DNA of 64,000 nt from JAGOUB01 sp964640945 (GTDB lineage: Bacteria; Patescibacteriota; Gracilibacteria; Peribacterales; Peribacteraceae). Made by a program: the position numbers and the translations under genes. The stretch lies in the NCBI GenBank assembly GCA_964640945.1, contig CAZXIV010000001.1, positions 1 through 64,000 on the forward strand, in the 5' to 3' direction. Under the pieces are notes generated by a model, which made no database searches, had not been told where the DNA came from, and was given only the letters and a program-made list of their open reading frames with translations. The number at the start of each line of letters is the position of its first letter. The stretch's first letter is position 1. Below are positions 41,586 to 50,100 of the stretch, piece after piece.

Positions 41586-42527
41586 TTAGGTCTGGGGGGC
41601 ATGCAGCCCGGCGCGGGCCAGGACGGCCAAGTAATCGGCCGGCAGGGGAGCGGTGACGGTCACGGCTTTCGGCTTGGCACCCAGTGGCTGGAACGTGAGT
41701 TGCCAGGCGTGCAGGCAGACGCGAGGCGCTTCCAAACGGCGCGAGATGCGCACGGAGGTGTCGGTGGCGTAGGTAGGATCGCCCACGATGGGGTGGCCGA
41801 TCGCCCGGAGGTGCACGCGGGCCTGGTGGGTGCGGCCGGTGTGGAGGGTGACTTTGAGCAGACTCGCATCTTTGGCGGAGGCCAACACCTCGTAGCTCGT
41901 TTGGGCGTCGCGCGTCTTGGAGGCGCCGATGACGGACATGCGCGTGCGGCTTTGGGCGTGGCGGCCGAGCGGAGCGTCGATCAGGGCGGCCGCGTCCTTG
42001 GGCACGCCGGCCACAAGTGCTAAGTAGGTTTTGCCGATCGTGCGCTGCTCGAATTGCTGCTGAAAGGCCAGGTGCGCCTCGGGATGTTTGGCGATGAGCA
42101 GGCAGCCGGACGTGTCCTTATCAAGACGGTGCACCAGACAGTGGCCGCTGGAGAAGGGGAGTTGCCACTGCTTGTAGAGCCAGGCCACGCCTGAGAGAAC
42201 GGTGACGGCGTCGGCCGCCATGCCGGCGCCTGGGTGCACCGAGAGATCGACGGGTTTATGAATGACGAAGCAGTCGTTGTCCTCGTAAAGGAGGGTGAAG
42301 CCGAGGTCCTTGGGGGCGATGACGGTCTGTGATTCCAGCGGGACATCCGCCACCGTGACAACGTCGTTGGGACGCACCACGTGCGCAGCGCGTGTCAGCA
42401 CCTTGCCATTGACGCTCACGGCGTGGCGTTCGATTAATTTCTGGGCGCGGGCGCGCGTGAGCGACGGCTCGGAAGCCGCGAGAAAAAGATCGATGCGGCC
42501 GGCGTTCGTGACTGTCCAGGTGGGCAT
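41586..42527 (-). CDS. RluA/RluD-family pseudouridine synthase
   Basis: The 313-residue protein has an N-terminal S4-like domain (RIDLFLAASEPSLTRARAQKLIERHAVSVNG) and a catalytic domain with VHRLDKDTSGCLLIAKH (catalytic Asp in RLDKDTSG), KTYLALVAG, LLKVTLHTGRTHQARVHLRAIGHPIVGDPTY. It makes pseudouridines in 23S rRNA, as RluD does. GTG 42536 is in frame but abuts the -10 box; ATG 42527 is 9 nt after it and is preferred. Confidence 0.9.
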   Translation of the reverse strand: MPTWTVTNAGRIDLFLAASEPSLTRARAQKLIERHAVSVNGKVLTRAAHVVRPNDVVTVADVPLESQTVIAPKDLGFTLLYEDNDCFVIHKPVDLSVHPGAGMAADAVTVLSGVAWLYKQWQLPFSSGHCLVHRLDKDTSGCLLIAKHPEAHLAFQQQFEQRTIGKTYLALVAGVPKDAAALIDAPLGRHAQSRTRMSVIGASKTRDAQTSYEVLASAKDASLLKVTLHTGRTHQARVHLRAIGHPIVGDPTYATDTSVRISRRLEAPRVCLHAWQLTFQPLGAKPKAVTVTAPLPADYLAVLARAGLHAPQT

Positions 42528-42536
42528 CTGTTTCAC

Positions 42537-42542
42537 AGTGTA
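42537..42542 (-). promoter_or_regulatory. -10 box of rluD-like gene
   Basis: TACACT on the minus strand ends 9 nt before ATG 42527. Confidence 0.55.
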
Positions 42543-42591
42543 GCGCTTTTCCGTCCAGAAGGCCCGGGTTGGAGCTCGAACTCCAAGCTGC

Positions 42592-42597
42592 TAGGTT
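42592..42597 (+). promoter_or_regulatory. -10 box of the 42604 gene (leaderless)
   Basis: TGC-TAGGTT ends exactly 6 nt before GTG 42604. Confidence 0.6.
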
Positions 42598-42603
42598 AGA
42601 GCC

Positions 42604-43065
42604 GTGCAATCGTTCTTCTCCGCCATCCTGGCTGGCCTCACCGCCCTCATTTCGGCGCCGGCTACCCTGATCAATCAGGTCCAGACCGTCCAACAGAGCC
42701 AAACCAAGGCCAATGTCACGCCCACGAAGCCAGCTGCTCCCGCCGAGCCGGCGGAGGGTTCTTCCTCTTCATCGTCTGTGTCGTCGTCGCGCCGCGTGCC
42801 GGTCAAACGCACGGGCGGTTTCGGTGATCTGGAAGTGGCACCGGATTCCGGCTCGTCCACCTCTCCCGAGGCGTCTGCTGCTGAGGTGGTTGCAGACCCG
42901 ACCGCTGAACCGGCGAGCAGTAGCCGCTCAACGCGTAGCCGTGGTGCGCGTACGTCGGTCGCTCCGCGTCCCGCGCGCTCGCCGGCCAATGAAACGGACG
43001 GTGACTCGGCCGCACCTGAAAGCGGCAGCGCTCCCGGTAGTAGCAACCAAGCGCTCCTCCCCTAA
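42604..43065 (+). CDS. Low-complexity secreted or membrane-anchored protein
   Basis: The protein of 153 residues begins MQSFFSAILAGLTALISAPATLINQ, a weak signal or anchor segment, followed by about 125 residues rich in Ser, Ala, Pro, Glu and Arg with no predictable fold. Codons are used as in neighbours and the -10 box is well placed, so the gene is probably real. It ends 24 bp before tyrS, which has its own -10 box. Not recognised. Confidence 0.55.
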   Translation: MQSFFSAILAGLTALISAPATLINQVQTVQQSQTKANVTPTKPAAPAEPAEGSSSSSSVSSSRRVPVKRTGGFGDLEVAPDSGSSTSPEASAAEVVADPTAEPASSSRSTRSRGARTSVAPRPARSPANETDGDSAAPESGSAPGSSNQALLP

Positions 43066-43077
43066 GCGCCGGGCTGC

Positions 43078-43083
43078 TAGACT
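43078..43083 (+). promoter_or_regulatory. -10 box of tyrS (leaderless)
   Basis: TGC-TAGACT (extended -10) ends exactly 6 nt before the ATG at 43090. Confidence 0.65.
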
Positions 43084-43089
43084 CTCTTT

Positions 43090-44253
43090 ATGGCTTCTGA
43101 ACTCCTAACACGGGCGGTCGAGAAGGCGGTTCCCGCCAAGCTGGCGGAGGAGAAATTGGCGTCGGGCAAGAAACTTCGGCTCTACTGGGGCATCGACCCC
43201 ACCGGCGCGCGTATCCACCTGGGCCACGCCGTGCCGCTGCGCAAGATGCGCGAGTTCGTTGCCGCTGGCCACGAGGTGATTTTTTTGGTGGGCAGCTTTA
43301 CGGCCATGATCGGCGATCCCTCGGGTCGCGATGCCATGCGCGAGCCGCTCACGCGTGAGAAAATCGAAGAGAACTTTCAGACGTACCAGCAGCAGGCGAG
43401 TAAGATTTTGGACTTCTCGAAGGTGTCGGTGCGCTACAACCACGAATGGCTCGAAACGCTCACTTTCGACAAAATTATCGGCTTGGCGAGCCATTTTACG
43501 GTTCAGCAGATGATGGAGCGTGACATGTTTGAGAAGCGTTGGGAGGGCGGCAAACCGATTGGCGTGCATGAGTTCTTCTACCCGCTGATGGTGGGCTATG
43601 ACTCCGTGATGCTCGATGTGGACGTGGAGCTCGGCGGTAGCGACCAGGAGTTCAACATGTTGGCCGGACGCACGTTGCAGCAGGCTTTCGGCAAGCGCGA
43701 TAAGTTTGTGCTCACCACCAAGCTCCTGCTCGGTACCGACGGCCGCAAGATGAGCAAGACCTACGACAACTGCATCTATCTCGATGACGCGCCGGGCGAC
43801 ATGTACGGCAAGGTGATGTCGGTGAAGGATGAACTGATTCTGCCGTATTTCGAGTGCTGCACCGATCTCTCTCCGGCCGATATCGAGGCCATCGGCAAAG
43901 AGCTGGGGCAGGGGAGTAATCCCCGCGACGCCAAGAAGCGCTTGGCCCGCGAGATCGTGACGCTCTACCACGGCGCCGAGGCGGCGACGAAAGCCGACGA
44001 GCAATTCTCGACGGTGTTTGCCGGTGGCGGCGTGCCCGATGACGTCGCTGAAGTGATCGCGGGGAAGACGGTATTACTTCTGGATGTGCTGGTAAGGGAG
44101 AAGCTTGTCGCTTCGAAGTCCGAAGGGCGCCGGCTGGTGGAGCAGGGGGGGATTCATTTGAACAATAAAGTTGTTCAATCAGTCGAAGCAAAAGTGGAAA
44201 ATGGCATCGTTAAAGTCGGTAAAAGGCGATTTTTGAAGCTGATCGTGCCTTGA
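43090..44253 (+). CDS. tyrS: Tyrosyl-tRNA synthetase
   Basis: The 387-residue class I synthetase has PTGARIHLGHAVPLRKM (HIGH box as HLGH), GGSDQEFNMLAGR (tyrosine and anticodon-arm contacts), TDGRKMSKTYDN (KMSKS box as KMSKT), and a C-terminal S4 domain (EGRRLVEQGGIHLNNKVVQ). It charges tRNA-Tyr in the cytoplasm. Slightly shorter than E. coli TyrS (424), of the TyrRZ-like subgroup. Confidence 0.96.
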   Translation: MASELLTRAVEKAVPAKLAEEKLASGKKLRLYWGIDPTGARIHLGHAVPLRKMREFVAAGHEVIFLVGSFTAMIGDPSGRDAMREPLTREKIEENFQTYQQQASKILDFSKVSVRYNHEWLETLTFDKIIGLASHFTVQQMMERDMFEKRWEGGKPIGVHEFFYPLMVGYDSVMLDVDVELGGSDQEFNMLAGRTLQQAFGKRDKFVLTTKLLLGTDGRKMSKTYDNCIYLDDAPGDMYGKVMSVKDELILPYFECCTDLSPADIEAIGKELGQGSNPRDAKKRLAREIVTLYHGAEAATKADEQFSTVFAGGGVPDDVAEVIAGKTVLLLDVLVREKLVASKSEGRRLVEQGGIHLNNKVVQSVEAKVENGIVKVGKRRFLKLIVP

Positions 44254-44266
44254 TCACTGATCCGCG

Positions 44267-44272
44267 TATAGT
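44267..44272 (+). promoter_or_regulatory. -10 box of ribH (leaderless)
   Basis: TATAGT ends exactly 6 nt before the ATG at 44279. Confidence 0.6.
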
Positions 44273-44278
44273 GGCCGC

Positions 44279-44698
44279 ATGACCACCTCCAAACATCTCG
44301 CCATCGTCGCTGCCGATTTTAACAAAGACATTGTTGAGCCCATGATCGCCGCGGCCGAAGAGACGGCCAAGAGGCTCGGTTACACTACCTCGGTGACGCG
44401 CATCCCGGGTTGCTATGAGATGCCGATTGTTTGCCATGCCCTGATCGAACGGGGCGGCCTCGGTGCGATGGCGGTCCTCGGGTACATCGAGAAGGGGCAC
44501 ACGCTCCACGGTGAGGTGATGGGCCAAGTGGTGCAGGACGCCCTGGTGCAGCTGCAGTTGGAATACCGCCTGCCCATTGGGATTGGCATCATCGGTCCCG
44601 GGGCCACTATCGAGCAGGCACGTGAGCGCAATGTGGCCTACGGCCGCGCGGCGGTGGAGGCGGCGGTGAAGACGCGCGCGATCATCGGGCAGCGTTGA
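44279..44698 (+). CDS. ribH: Lumazine synthase (RibH) homologue
   Basis: The 139-residue protein has AIVAADFNKDIVEPMI (substrate Phe in DFN), VTRIPGCYEMPIVCHALIE, MAVLGYIEKGHTLHGEVM (catalytic His region, normally GGTAHFEYV), and IGPGATIEQARER. Lumazine synthase condenses ribityl-aminouracil with dihydroxybutanone phosphate and often forms 60-mer cages. The Phe of the HFEYV motif is Gly here. No other riboflavin gene is in the window, so either partners lie elsewhere or the protein has another role. It ends at a bidirectional terminator. Confidence 0.85.
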   Translation: MTTSKHLAIVAADFNKDIVEPMIAAAEETAKRLGYTTSVTRIPGCYEMPIVCHALIERGGLGAMAVLGYIEKGHTLHGEVMGQVVQDALVQLQLEYRLPIGIGIIGPGATIEQARERNVAYGRAAVEAAVKTRAIIGQR

Positions 44699-44707
44699 AG
44701 GCCGACG

Positions 44708-44735
44708 AAAAAGGCGGGCCGGAGCCCGCCTTTTC
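44708..44735. terminator. Bidirectional terminator between ribH and dsbA
   Basis: AAAAA precedes GGCGGGC-CGGA-GCCCGCC, which is followed by TTTTC, so it works for both convergent genes. Confidence 0.85.
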
Positions 44736-44755
44736 TGGATGGAGAAGATTGTCTC

Positions 44756-45493
44756 TTAGCTCGCGAACTCGTCGAAGGCGGCCTGGAACTCGCTGTAGGG
44801 GTAGGCGCCCGAGATGAGCTTCTGCTTGCCGTCGGCCAGAACCCAGAAGCCCGGGGTGCCGGAGATACCACCCGCCGAACCGGCGGCCATATCTTCGTTC
44901 ACTTTGGTGGCGTACTTGTTCGTGTCCAAGCAGCTCGTGAACGTCGCCTGGTTTAAGCCGGCGATGCCCTTGGCCCAGTCTTTGAGGTCGGTGGCCGTAA
45001 AGCTGACCATCTGGCCAGAAGGATCCTTCTTATCCTGTTCGGCGAAGATGGCGTCGTGCATCTTCCAACCGAGATCCATCGATTGCTCCTTGGCACACTC
45101 GATGGCCACCGCGGCCGGCATGGCGCCCGGGTGGAAGTTTAACGGGTAGTGGCGGAAGACGATCTTCACTTTGCCCGTGTCGACGTAGTTCTCGCGGATC
45201 AGTTTCTCTGTTTCGCGCACCCACTTGCGGCAGAAGGGACATTGGACATCACTGAATTCAAGTAGCGTGATGGGCGCGTCGGCCTGGCCCAGCACCAAGC
45301 CGCCGTCGATGGAGGGGGGGGTGAGGTCCTGGTCGCTTGTTTCATCGGCGGCTAAGGCCACCGACGGCGGGGTAACTTGGGCGGTGGTCGTGCTCACTTT
45401 GACGCCCGAAGCGAGTGAATAGCCCACAATCAGGCCGATCAGGCCGATCGAGACGGAAAACCAAGGATTACCATGTGTGTTCTGCTGCTCCAT
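44756..45493 (-). CDS. DsbA-family thiol oxidoreductase, membrane-anchored
   Basis: The 245-residue protein has one N-terminal transmembrane helix (about 11-29), a linker, and a thioredoxin/DsbA fold with EFSDVQCPFCRKW (CPFC at 85-88), FRHYPLNFHPGAMPAA, and the cis-Pro loop GGISGTPGFWVL. It introduces disulfides into exported proteins. The likely electron acceptor is the VKOR protein encoded at 59794. It has a TTGCCG/TAGAAT promoter and a pyrimidine-rich leader. Confidence 0.9.
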   Translation of the reverse strand: MEQQNTHGNPWFSVSIGLIGLIVGYSLASGVKVSTTTAQVTPPSVALAADETSDQDLTPPSIDGGLVLGQADAPITLLEFSDVQCPFCRKWVRETEKLIRENYVDTGKVKIVFRHYPLNFHPGAMPAAVAIECAKEQSMDLGWKMHDAIFAEQDKKDPSGQMVSFTATDLKDWAKGIAGLNQATFTSCLDTNKYATKVNEDMAAGSAGGISGTPGFWVLADGKQKLISGAYPYSEFQAAFDEFAS

Positions 45494-45529
45494 GAACGGG
45501 TGGGAAAGAAGATAAGAAGTTCACCGGCG

Positions 45530-45557
45530 ATTCTACGGCACCAGCGGACTTCGGCAA
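45530..45557 (-). promoter_or_regulatory. dsbA-like gene promoter
   Basis: On the minus strand TTGCCG (45552-45557) and TAGAAT (45530-45535) are 16 nt apart; the leader is about 30 nt and contains TCTTCTTTCCCACCC. Confidence 0.6.
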
Positions 45558-45572
45558 CTTTGACAGTTGTTG

Positions 45573-46535
45573 TTATTCCTCGTCCCCTAGACTGTGAAAT
45601 TTACGGTGTACCTCCTTGAGCTGCGGATTGGTGACGTGGGTGTAAATCTGGGTGGTGGAGAGGTCTTGGTGGCCGAGCATCTCCTGCACCGAGCGCAGGT
45701 CGGCGCCGTTGCGCAGCAGATCGGTCGCAAACGAGTGGCGCAGCGTGTGGGGTGAGGGGTTTGAGACGATGCCGGCCGCCCGGGCGGCTCGTTTGACGAT
45801 GAGATAGAGCGCGATGCGTGACAGGCGGAACTCTTCGCCGGGCGGTACGGCCTGGGCGGCTTTAGAGAAATCGCGGATGAAAAGGGGGGCGAGGGCGTCC
45901 ATACGGGCCTCGGCGTAGGTCTTGAGAGCTTGGCTGGCCCGCGCCGAGAGGAAGACGACGCGGATCTTGCTGCGCTTGCCGCGGACGCTGATTTCGCCGG
46001 TATCGTGGTTGACGTCGCGGACGTTCAACGACCGCAGCTCCGAGAGACGCATGCCGGTAGAGAAGAACATCTGGAGAATGGCGCGGTCGCGCAGGCCCGC
46101 GCGGGTATCGCTCGGTGGGGCAGCGAGCAGGCGCTCCAATTCGCCTTGTTCGAGGATCTTTACCTGCCGTTCTTCCTCTTTTAGGCGTGTGACACGGTCG
46201 GGTGGATAGACGTCCAACTCTTCTTCTTGCACTAAATAGCGCAAAAACGCGCGGAGGACGGTTAGGTGGTGATTTTTGGTGCGGACGGCTAGTTCGCCGC
46301 CGGCCTTGGTGCGGTAGACGTGCAATTCGGACTTATAGATGCGCACGGTGCCTTTATCGATCTCGGTCGGGGTCTGGAGGCCCGAGAGGGAAGCGAAGAG
46401 GGTCAGGGAGCGGGTATAGGCCTCCACCGTGAGCGGCGATTTGTTCTGTTCGGAGCGCAAAAACATCAAATATCGGTCGATCGCTTGTTTGAGGGGTGTA
46501 CGGCCTGTGTTGGCAAGGGGAGAGGGGTTTTCCAC
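45573..46535 (-). CDS. xer: Tyrosine recombinase, XerC/XerD family
   Basis: The 320-residue protein has the N-terminal SAM-like core-binding domain (AIDRYLMFLRSEQNKSPLTVEAYTRSL) and the catalytic domain with STGMRLSELRSL (Arg I), RGKRSKIR (Lys), PHTLRHSFATDLL (His-x-x-Arg), MLGHQDLSTTQIYTHV (His and Tyr nucleophile). It is of chromosomal Xer length. A 28-bp dif-like site lies directly upstream, as in single-recombinase Xer systems. The start is uncertain: GTG 46535 is 8 nt after TATGGT, while ATG 46553 is in frame but overlaps the -10 region. Confidence 0.92.
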   Translation of the reverse strand: MENPSPLANTGRTPLKQAIDRYLMFLRSEQNKSPLTVEAYTRSLTLFASLSGLQTPTEIDKGTVRIYKSELHVYRTKAGGELAVRTKNHHLTVLRAFLRYLVQEEELDVYPPDRVTRLKEEERQVKILEQGELERLLAAPPSDTRAGLRDRAILQMFFSTGMRLSELRSLNVRDVNHDTGEISVRGKRSKIRVVFLSARASQALKTYAEARMDALAPLFIRDFSKAAQAVPPGEEFRLSRIALYLIVKRAARAAGIVSNPSPHTLRHSFATDLLRNGADLRSVQEMLGHQDLSTTQIYTHVTNPQLKEVHRKFHSLGDEE

Positions 46536-46564
46536 AGAACCCCACCATAACATAATCTTTCTGA

Positions 46565-46592
46565 AGTTAACATAATGCTTTTTATGTATACC
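46565..46592 (-). other. dif: dif-like chromosome dimer resolution site
   Basis: On the minus strand the arms are GGTATACATAA (46582-46592) and TTATGTTAACT (46565-46575) around the 6-nt centre AAAGCA. E. coli dif has GGTGCGCATAA and TTATGTTAAAT around 6 nt; 18 of 22 arm positions agree, 10 of 11 in the right arm. B. subtilis dif ends TTATGTAAACT, also 10 of 11. The two arms are inverted copies at 8 of 11 positions. A second TTATGTTA-type half site lies 20 bp downstream toward the gene. Confidence 0.75.
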
Positions 46593-46638
46593 GTGGACAG
46601 TGGGGGAGAAGATGTCGCGGCTTAGCTGTGGGCTGCGC

Positions 46639-47283
46639 TTATTCGTTTATTTTCGTTTTCTCCGTGGTATCTATATTCCCCTCTAGCGGGAGGCTATACC
46701 ACACATAGGCGGCAATCTCTCTTCCAATACTTTTCATCTCAAATGTCAAATTAGGAGCGCGATCAGCCGGATATGTGCGCAAATCGGGTAATCCCACCTT
46801 GTCTGCGAGCATTTCAATGCGGGCCAGGTGGTACCCGTCACTGACGCCTACCACTGACGTGCAATCGGCTAAAAGTGGCATGGAGTTGCGGAGATTTTCG
46901 AGGGTGGAGTGCGACTCCCCCTCAGTGGAGAGGGCAGAAGCGGGCACGCCGCGTTCCAGAGCGAGGACACGCATGACATTCGCCTCGGAATCCTGCTCCG
47001 CGCTGCCTTTACCACCGCTCAGGATCAGACGTTGCACGTCGCCCTGCTGATAGAGGCGGACGGCTGTCTCTACCCGGCGGACGAGGCCGGGGCCAGCCAC
47101 GTCGGGCGCCCGGACAGCGGCGCCGAAGACGATGGCGCACTCGGCTTGGCCGTCACTGGTGCCGGCGCGGTGGGTGAGAATCGTGCCCGTGATGCTAGCA
47201 CCCGTCAGGAGGACAGTCGCGCCCAGGATAAGGGCCGAATCAATCAAAATGCGGCCAATGGAGGGCAGAGGCTGGTCGGTCAT
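46639..47283 (-). CDS. YdcF/DUF218-family membrane protein
   Basis: The 214-residue protein has one N-terminal transmembrane helix (about 10-32) and a DUF218 domain: AIVFGAAVR, LYQQGDVQRLILSGGKG, SEANVMRVLALERGVPASALSTEGESHSTLENLR, VVGVSDGYHLARI. Relatives SanA and ElyC act on the bacterial envelope. The start overlaps the upstream stop as ATGA, making it the third gene of pgk-47280-this. Confidence 0.85.
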   Translation of the reverse strand: MTDQPLPSIGRILIDSALILGATVLLTGASITGTILTHRAGTSDGQAECAIVFGAAVRAPDVAGPGLVRRVETAVRLYQQGDVQRLILSGGKGSAEQDSEANVMRVLALERGVPASALSTEGESHSTLENLRNSMPLLADCTSVVGVSDGYHLARIEMLADKVGLPDLRTYPADRAPNLTFEMKSIGREIAAYVWYSLPLEGNIDTTEKTKINE

Positions 47284-48881
47284 TCGGGCGTGATGGTGAT
47301 GTGTGAGGGAATAGACGGCAGCGTGCTGTTCCAAAAGGGCCAAATGGAGATTTCGGCGTGGTCGACCTCGGGCATGTTCTGGACGATGCGCAGGGCCTCC
47401 GCTTTGGACGTATCGGTAATACTTTCGCGCACGCGCTGGGCGAATAGGGCGCCGGCGGGCGTAAGGGGGTCCAAGATAAATTCCTCCGTGCCCGTGAGCT
47501 CGGCCGTCACCTTGGCCCAGGTGAGGTTGTCGTCGTACAGGATCACACGGACATCGAGGTGTTCGGCATCGAGTAGGTCTTCCCGCAGCTTTTTGCCCTC
47601 GCGCACATGTTCCGTCAGGCGGCCGCGGAGCAGCTCGAGGATGGGCTCAAGGTCGTAGCCTAAGACGGTGTACACCAGGGTGCCCGAGGCCGTCAGAGAG
47701 TTCGTCTCCTGGCCCACAAGCTGAGTTGGTAGGGAAAGGTGTTGGAATTCCTTCTTAAAAAGCTTGGTGGGCGTGAGGAGTCGGAAACTATTGGCGAGCG
47801 TGCGGGCGTCGCGCTCGGAACGACGCCATTCGACTTCTCCCTTGGCTGCGGCTTCTAACTCCTGTTCCAAACGGCTCTGGGCCAGCTTGAGGTCCTGCTC
47901 GGTCAGGACGGTGGCGTAGGCGGTAGTGCCGCCCGTGCCGGCGGTTCGGTTTTGGCCGAAGATCAGCTTCTGGTCCGCCTCATTGAGGCCCGGGATGGTC
48001 CATTGCAGGTCGGCGGGCACGTTGCCGCGGTCGCCGATGATTTGGCCGTAGAGGTCCTCGGCCGCGGCGGTGGCAGTAACGTTCTTTTGGCTTCTGCCAG
48101 GCACCTTGAGACGTTGGGGAATGGTGAAGATCATGCCGGCTTGGTTCATGAAGCGGGTCCCCTTGCGGAGCTCAATGTCGTTCTCGGTCTGGTTGACCAC
48201 CGACATTTCGAGCGTGGCGGCCGTGCCGCGGAATTGCTTGCTGATCTGGTCGAAGGTGATGGTCTTCTCGATGGTCACGACCACCGGCTCGAGCTCTAGG
48301 CGCGTCACGCCCGGCGCGGAACCTGGTGGCAACATCGCGCCGGAAGCCACTAAGAAGAGGTTGCTCGTTTCCCCGACGCTGTCTTGGCGCGGGTGGATCG
48401 TGAGCTCGGCCGAGGGCAGGAGGCGGAAGACGACGAACGAAAAAAGCGCGAGACTCAGGAGGACGAGTCCGTAGCTCCGCAGGCGCGGCAGTGACAGGAG
48501 GCCCATCGACTGCAGCTGGCTTTTGAGTTGTTGTCGCCAGATGTGCGGCGAGAAGGCCTGGATGGCCAGCGCGAGCTTGGGATGGTCGGGCCCGAGTGCC
48601 TGTTTGAGCTGCCGGGTGTGCTGGATGACGCTCAGGCCGCGCTCGCGGAGTTCGGCCAGGAGGGCGCGGTGGGCGGTGGCGACAAACGTGTGGCGTGGCT
48701 GAGTGCGACAGGCGGCCAACACTTGCTCCAGGAAATCGGGGTGGTCGAGTAATTCGCGCTCGCGTCCCGAAAGAATCACCAGGCGCCGGTGGTGGACGGC
48801 GCGGATGCGCTTTACGAAGGCCAACCAGGCCTCGCCTTCGTCGGGAATGAGCACCGCCGCTGTCTGTTCGTCTGGAGTCAT
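47280..48881 (-). CDS. Single-pass membrane protein, baseplate-J-like extracellular part
   Basis: The 533-residue protein has a cytoplasmic N-terminal domain of about 125 residues, one transmembrane helix (about 135-158, LRSYGLVLLSLALFSFVVFRLL), then an extracellular region. That region carries KQFRGTAATLEMSVVNQTENDIELRKGTRFMNQAGMIF and GQIIGDRGNVPADLQWTIPG, a pattern of strand, NxT/KGTRF loop and GNVPA found in Patescibacterial proteins annotated as baseplate J-like. A coiled-coil stretch follows (SRLEQELEAAAKGEVEW). Function unknown; it sits between pgk and the YdcF gene with 9 nt and ATGA junctions. Confidence 0.6.
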   Translation of the reverse strand: MTPDEQTAAVLIPDEGEAWLAFVKRIRAVHHRRLVILSGRERELLDHPDFLEQVLAACRTQPRHTFVATAHRALLAELRERGLSVIQHTRQLKQALGPDHPKLALAIQAFSPHIWRQQLKSQLQSMGLLSLPRLRSYGLVLLSLALFSFVVFRLLPSAELTIHPRQDSVGETSNLFLVASGAMLPPGSAPGVTRLELEPVVVTIEKTITFDQISKQFRGTAATLEMSVVNQTENDIELRKGTRFMNQAGMIFTIPQRLKVPGRSQKNVTATAAAEDLYGQIIGDRGNVPADLQWTIPGLNEADQKLIFGQNRTAGTGGTTAYATVLTEQDLKLAQSRLEQELEAAAKGEVEWRRSERDARTLANSFRLLTPTKLFKKEFQHLSLPTQLVGQETNSLTASGTLVYTVLGYDLEPILELLRGRLTEHVREGKKLREDLLDAEHLDVRVILYDDNLTWAKVTAELTGTEEFILDPLTPAGALFAQRVRESITDTSKAEALRIVQNMPEVDHAEISIWPFWNSTLPSIPSHITITPE

Positions 48882-48890
48882 GCGGAGAGG

Positions 48891-50087
48891 TCAGCGCTGG
48901 CCCGCCTCGAGCGCGCGCAGGCCCGGCAGGGTTTCGCCGGCGAGGAATTCGAGCATGGCGCCGCCGGCGGTGCTCACGAAGGTGTAGGCGGCCAGCGGCT
49001 TCTGATAGCGTTCGTGGAGGTCGAGGGTGTCTCCCCCGCCGACGATGGTGACGGCCTTGGAGGCCGCCAGCGCGTCGATGAGCGCGAGCGAGCCTTGAGC
49101 GAAGGCTTCTTTTTCGTACAGGCCGAGCGGGCCGTTCCAGATGACTGTCCCCGACTTGGCGACGAGGGCGGCGTTGTGGCGGGCGGTGACGACGCCGATA
49201 TCGAGGATGCACATGTCACCTTCCACATCTTCGACGGGCAGGTCGAGCGCGGGCGCACCGGCGGGGGCATCGGCCGAAGCGACGACAACATCGCGCGGCA
49301 GGTGGATGATGGCCTGGCCGGGTTTTTCACTTTCGAGCATGATTTCGCGGGCAAGATCGAGCTGCTCGGGCTCATGCAGCGAGGCACCCACATCGAAGCC
49401 GCGGGCGGCCAGGAAGGTGTTAGCGATGGCGCCGCCCACGATGATGTCGTCCGCCAAGCCTAGGAAGTGGCGGATGACGGGCACTTTTGTTTCGAGCTTG
49501 GCGCCACTGATGATGAGCGTCAGCGGACGGCGAGGATCCTCGATGGCGGGCTTGAGGTGCTTGAGTTCCTCCAGGAGGTTGAGTCCGGCGTAGGCTGGCA
49601 ACAGCTCCGCCAAAGCCGACACGCTCGCGTGCGCGCGGTGGCAGCAGGTGAAGGCGTCGTTGACGTAGATATCACCCAATCTCGCGAGTTCCGCGGCGAA
49701 GGCAGGGTCGTTCTTCTCCTCACGCGGGTCGAAGCGCAAGTTCTCCGTGAGGAGGACGTCACCGTCCTTGAGAGCTTTGGAGAGCGCTTCGGTGGTGGGT
49801 CCGGCGATCTCCTTTGAGAACACCACCGGCCGGCCGAGAATCTGGCCGAGTGGTTCCACCAGCGGCCATTGTGAGAATTCGGCCACCGGCTTGCCCTTGG
49901 GGCGGCCCTGGTGGGCCAGGAGCACCAAGCGGCCGCCGTGCTCTACGATCCACATCATCGTCGGCTTGAGCGCTTCCAGGCGGCGGGTATCGCTCACGAG
50001 GCCGCCTTCGAGCGGTATGTCGAAACCGGCCCGGAGGAGGACACGTTTGCCGCGAACGTCGGTCTCGGTGAGCGGGCGGATGGGCAT
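48891..50087 (-). CDS. pgk: Phosphoglycerate kinase
   Basis: The 398-residue protein has GKRVLLRAGFDIPL, LLAHQGRPKG, LLTENLRFDPREEKNDPAFAAELARLGDIYVNDAFTCCHRAHAS, ISGAKLETKVPVI, IWNGPLGLYE and IVGGGDTLDL. It makes ATP from 1,3-bisphosphoglycerate in glycolysis. LRAGFDIP replaces the usual LR-DFNVP; the loop is recognisable but altered. The start at 50087 is set by TAGAGT 7 nt upstream; the frame continues far upstream without family similarity. First gene of a three-gene unit. Confidence 0.95.
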   Translation of the reverse strand: MPIRPLTETDVRGKRVLLRAGFDIPLEGGLVSDTRRLEALKPTMMWIVEHGGRLVLLAHQGRPKGKPVAEFSQWPLVEPLGQILGRPVVFSKEIAGPTTEALSKALKDGDVLLTENLRFDPREEKNDPAFAAELARLGDIYVNDAFTCCHRAHASVSALAELLPAYAGLNLLEELKHLKPAIEDPRRPLTLIISGAKLETKVPVIRHFLGLADDIIVGGAIANTFLAARGFDVGASLHEPEQLDLAREIMLESEKPGQAIIHLPRDVVVASADAPAGAPALDLPVEDVEGDMCILDIGVVTARHNAALVAKSGTVIWNGPLGLYEKEAFAQGSLALIDALAASKAVTIVGGGDTLDLHERYQKPLAAYTFVSTAGGAMLEFLAGETLPGLRALEAGQR

Positions 50088-50094
50088 CGGCCCC

Positions 50095-50100
50095 ACTCTA
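50095..50100 (-). promoter_or_regulatory. -10 box of pgk
   Basis: TAGAGT on the minus strand ends 7 nt before the ATG. Confidence 0.6.
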
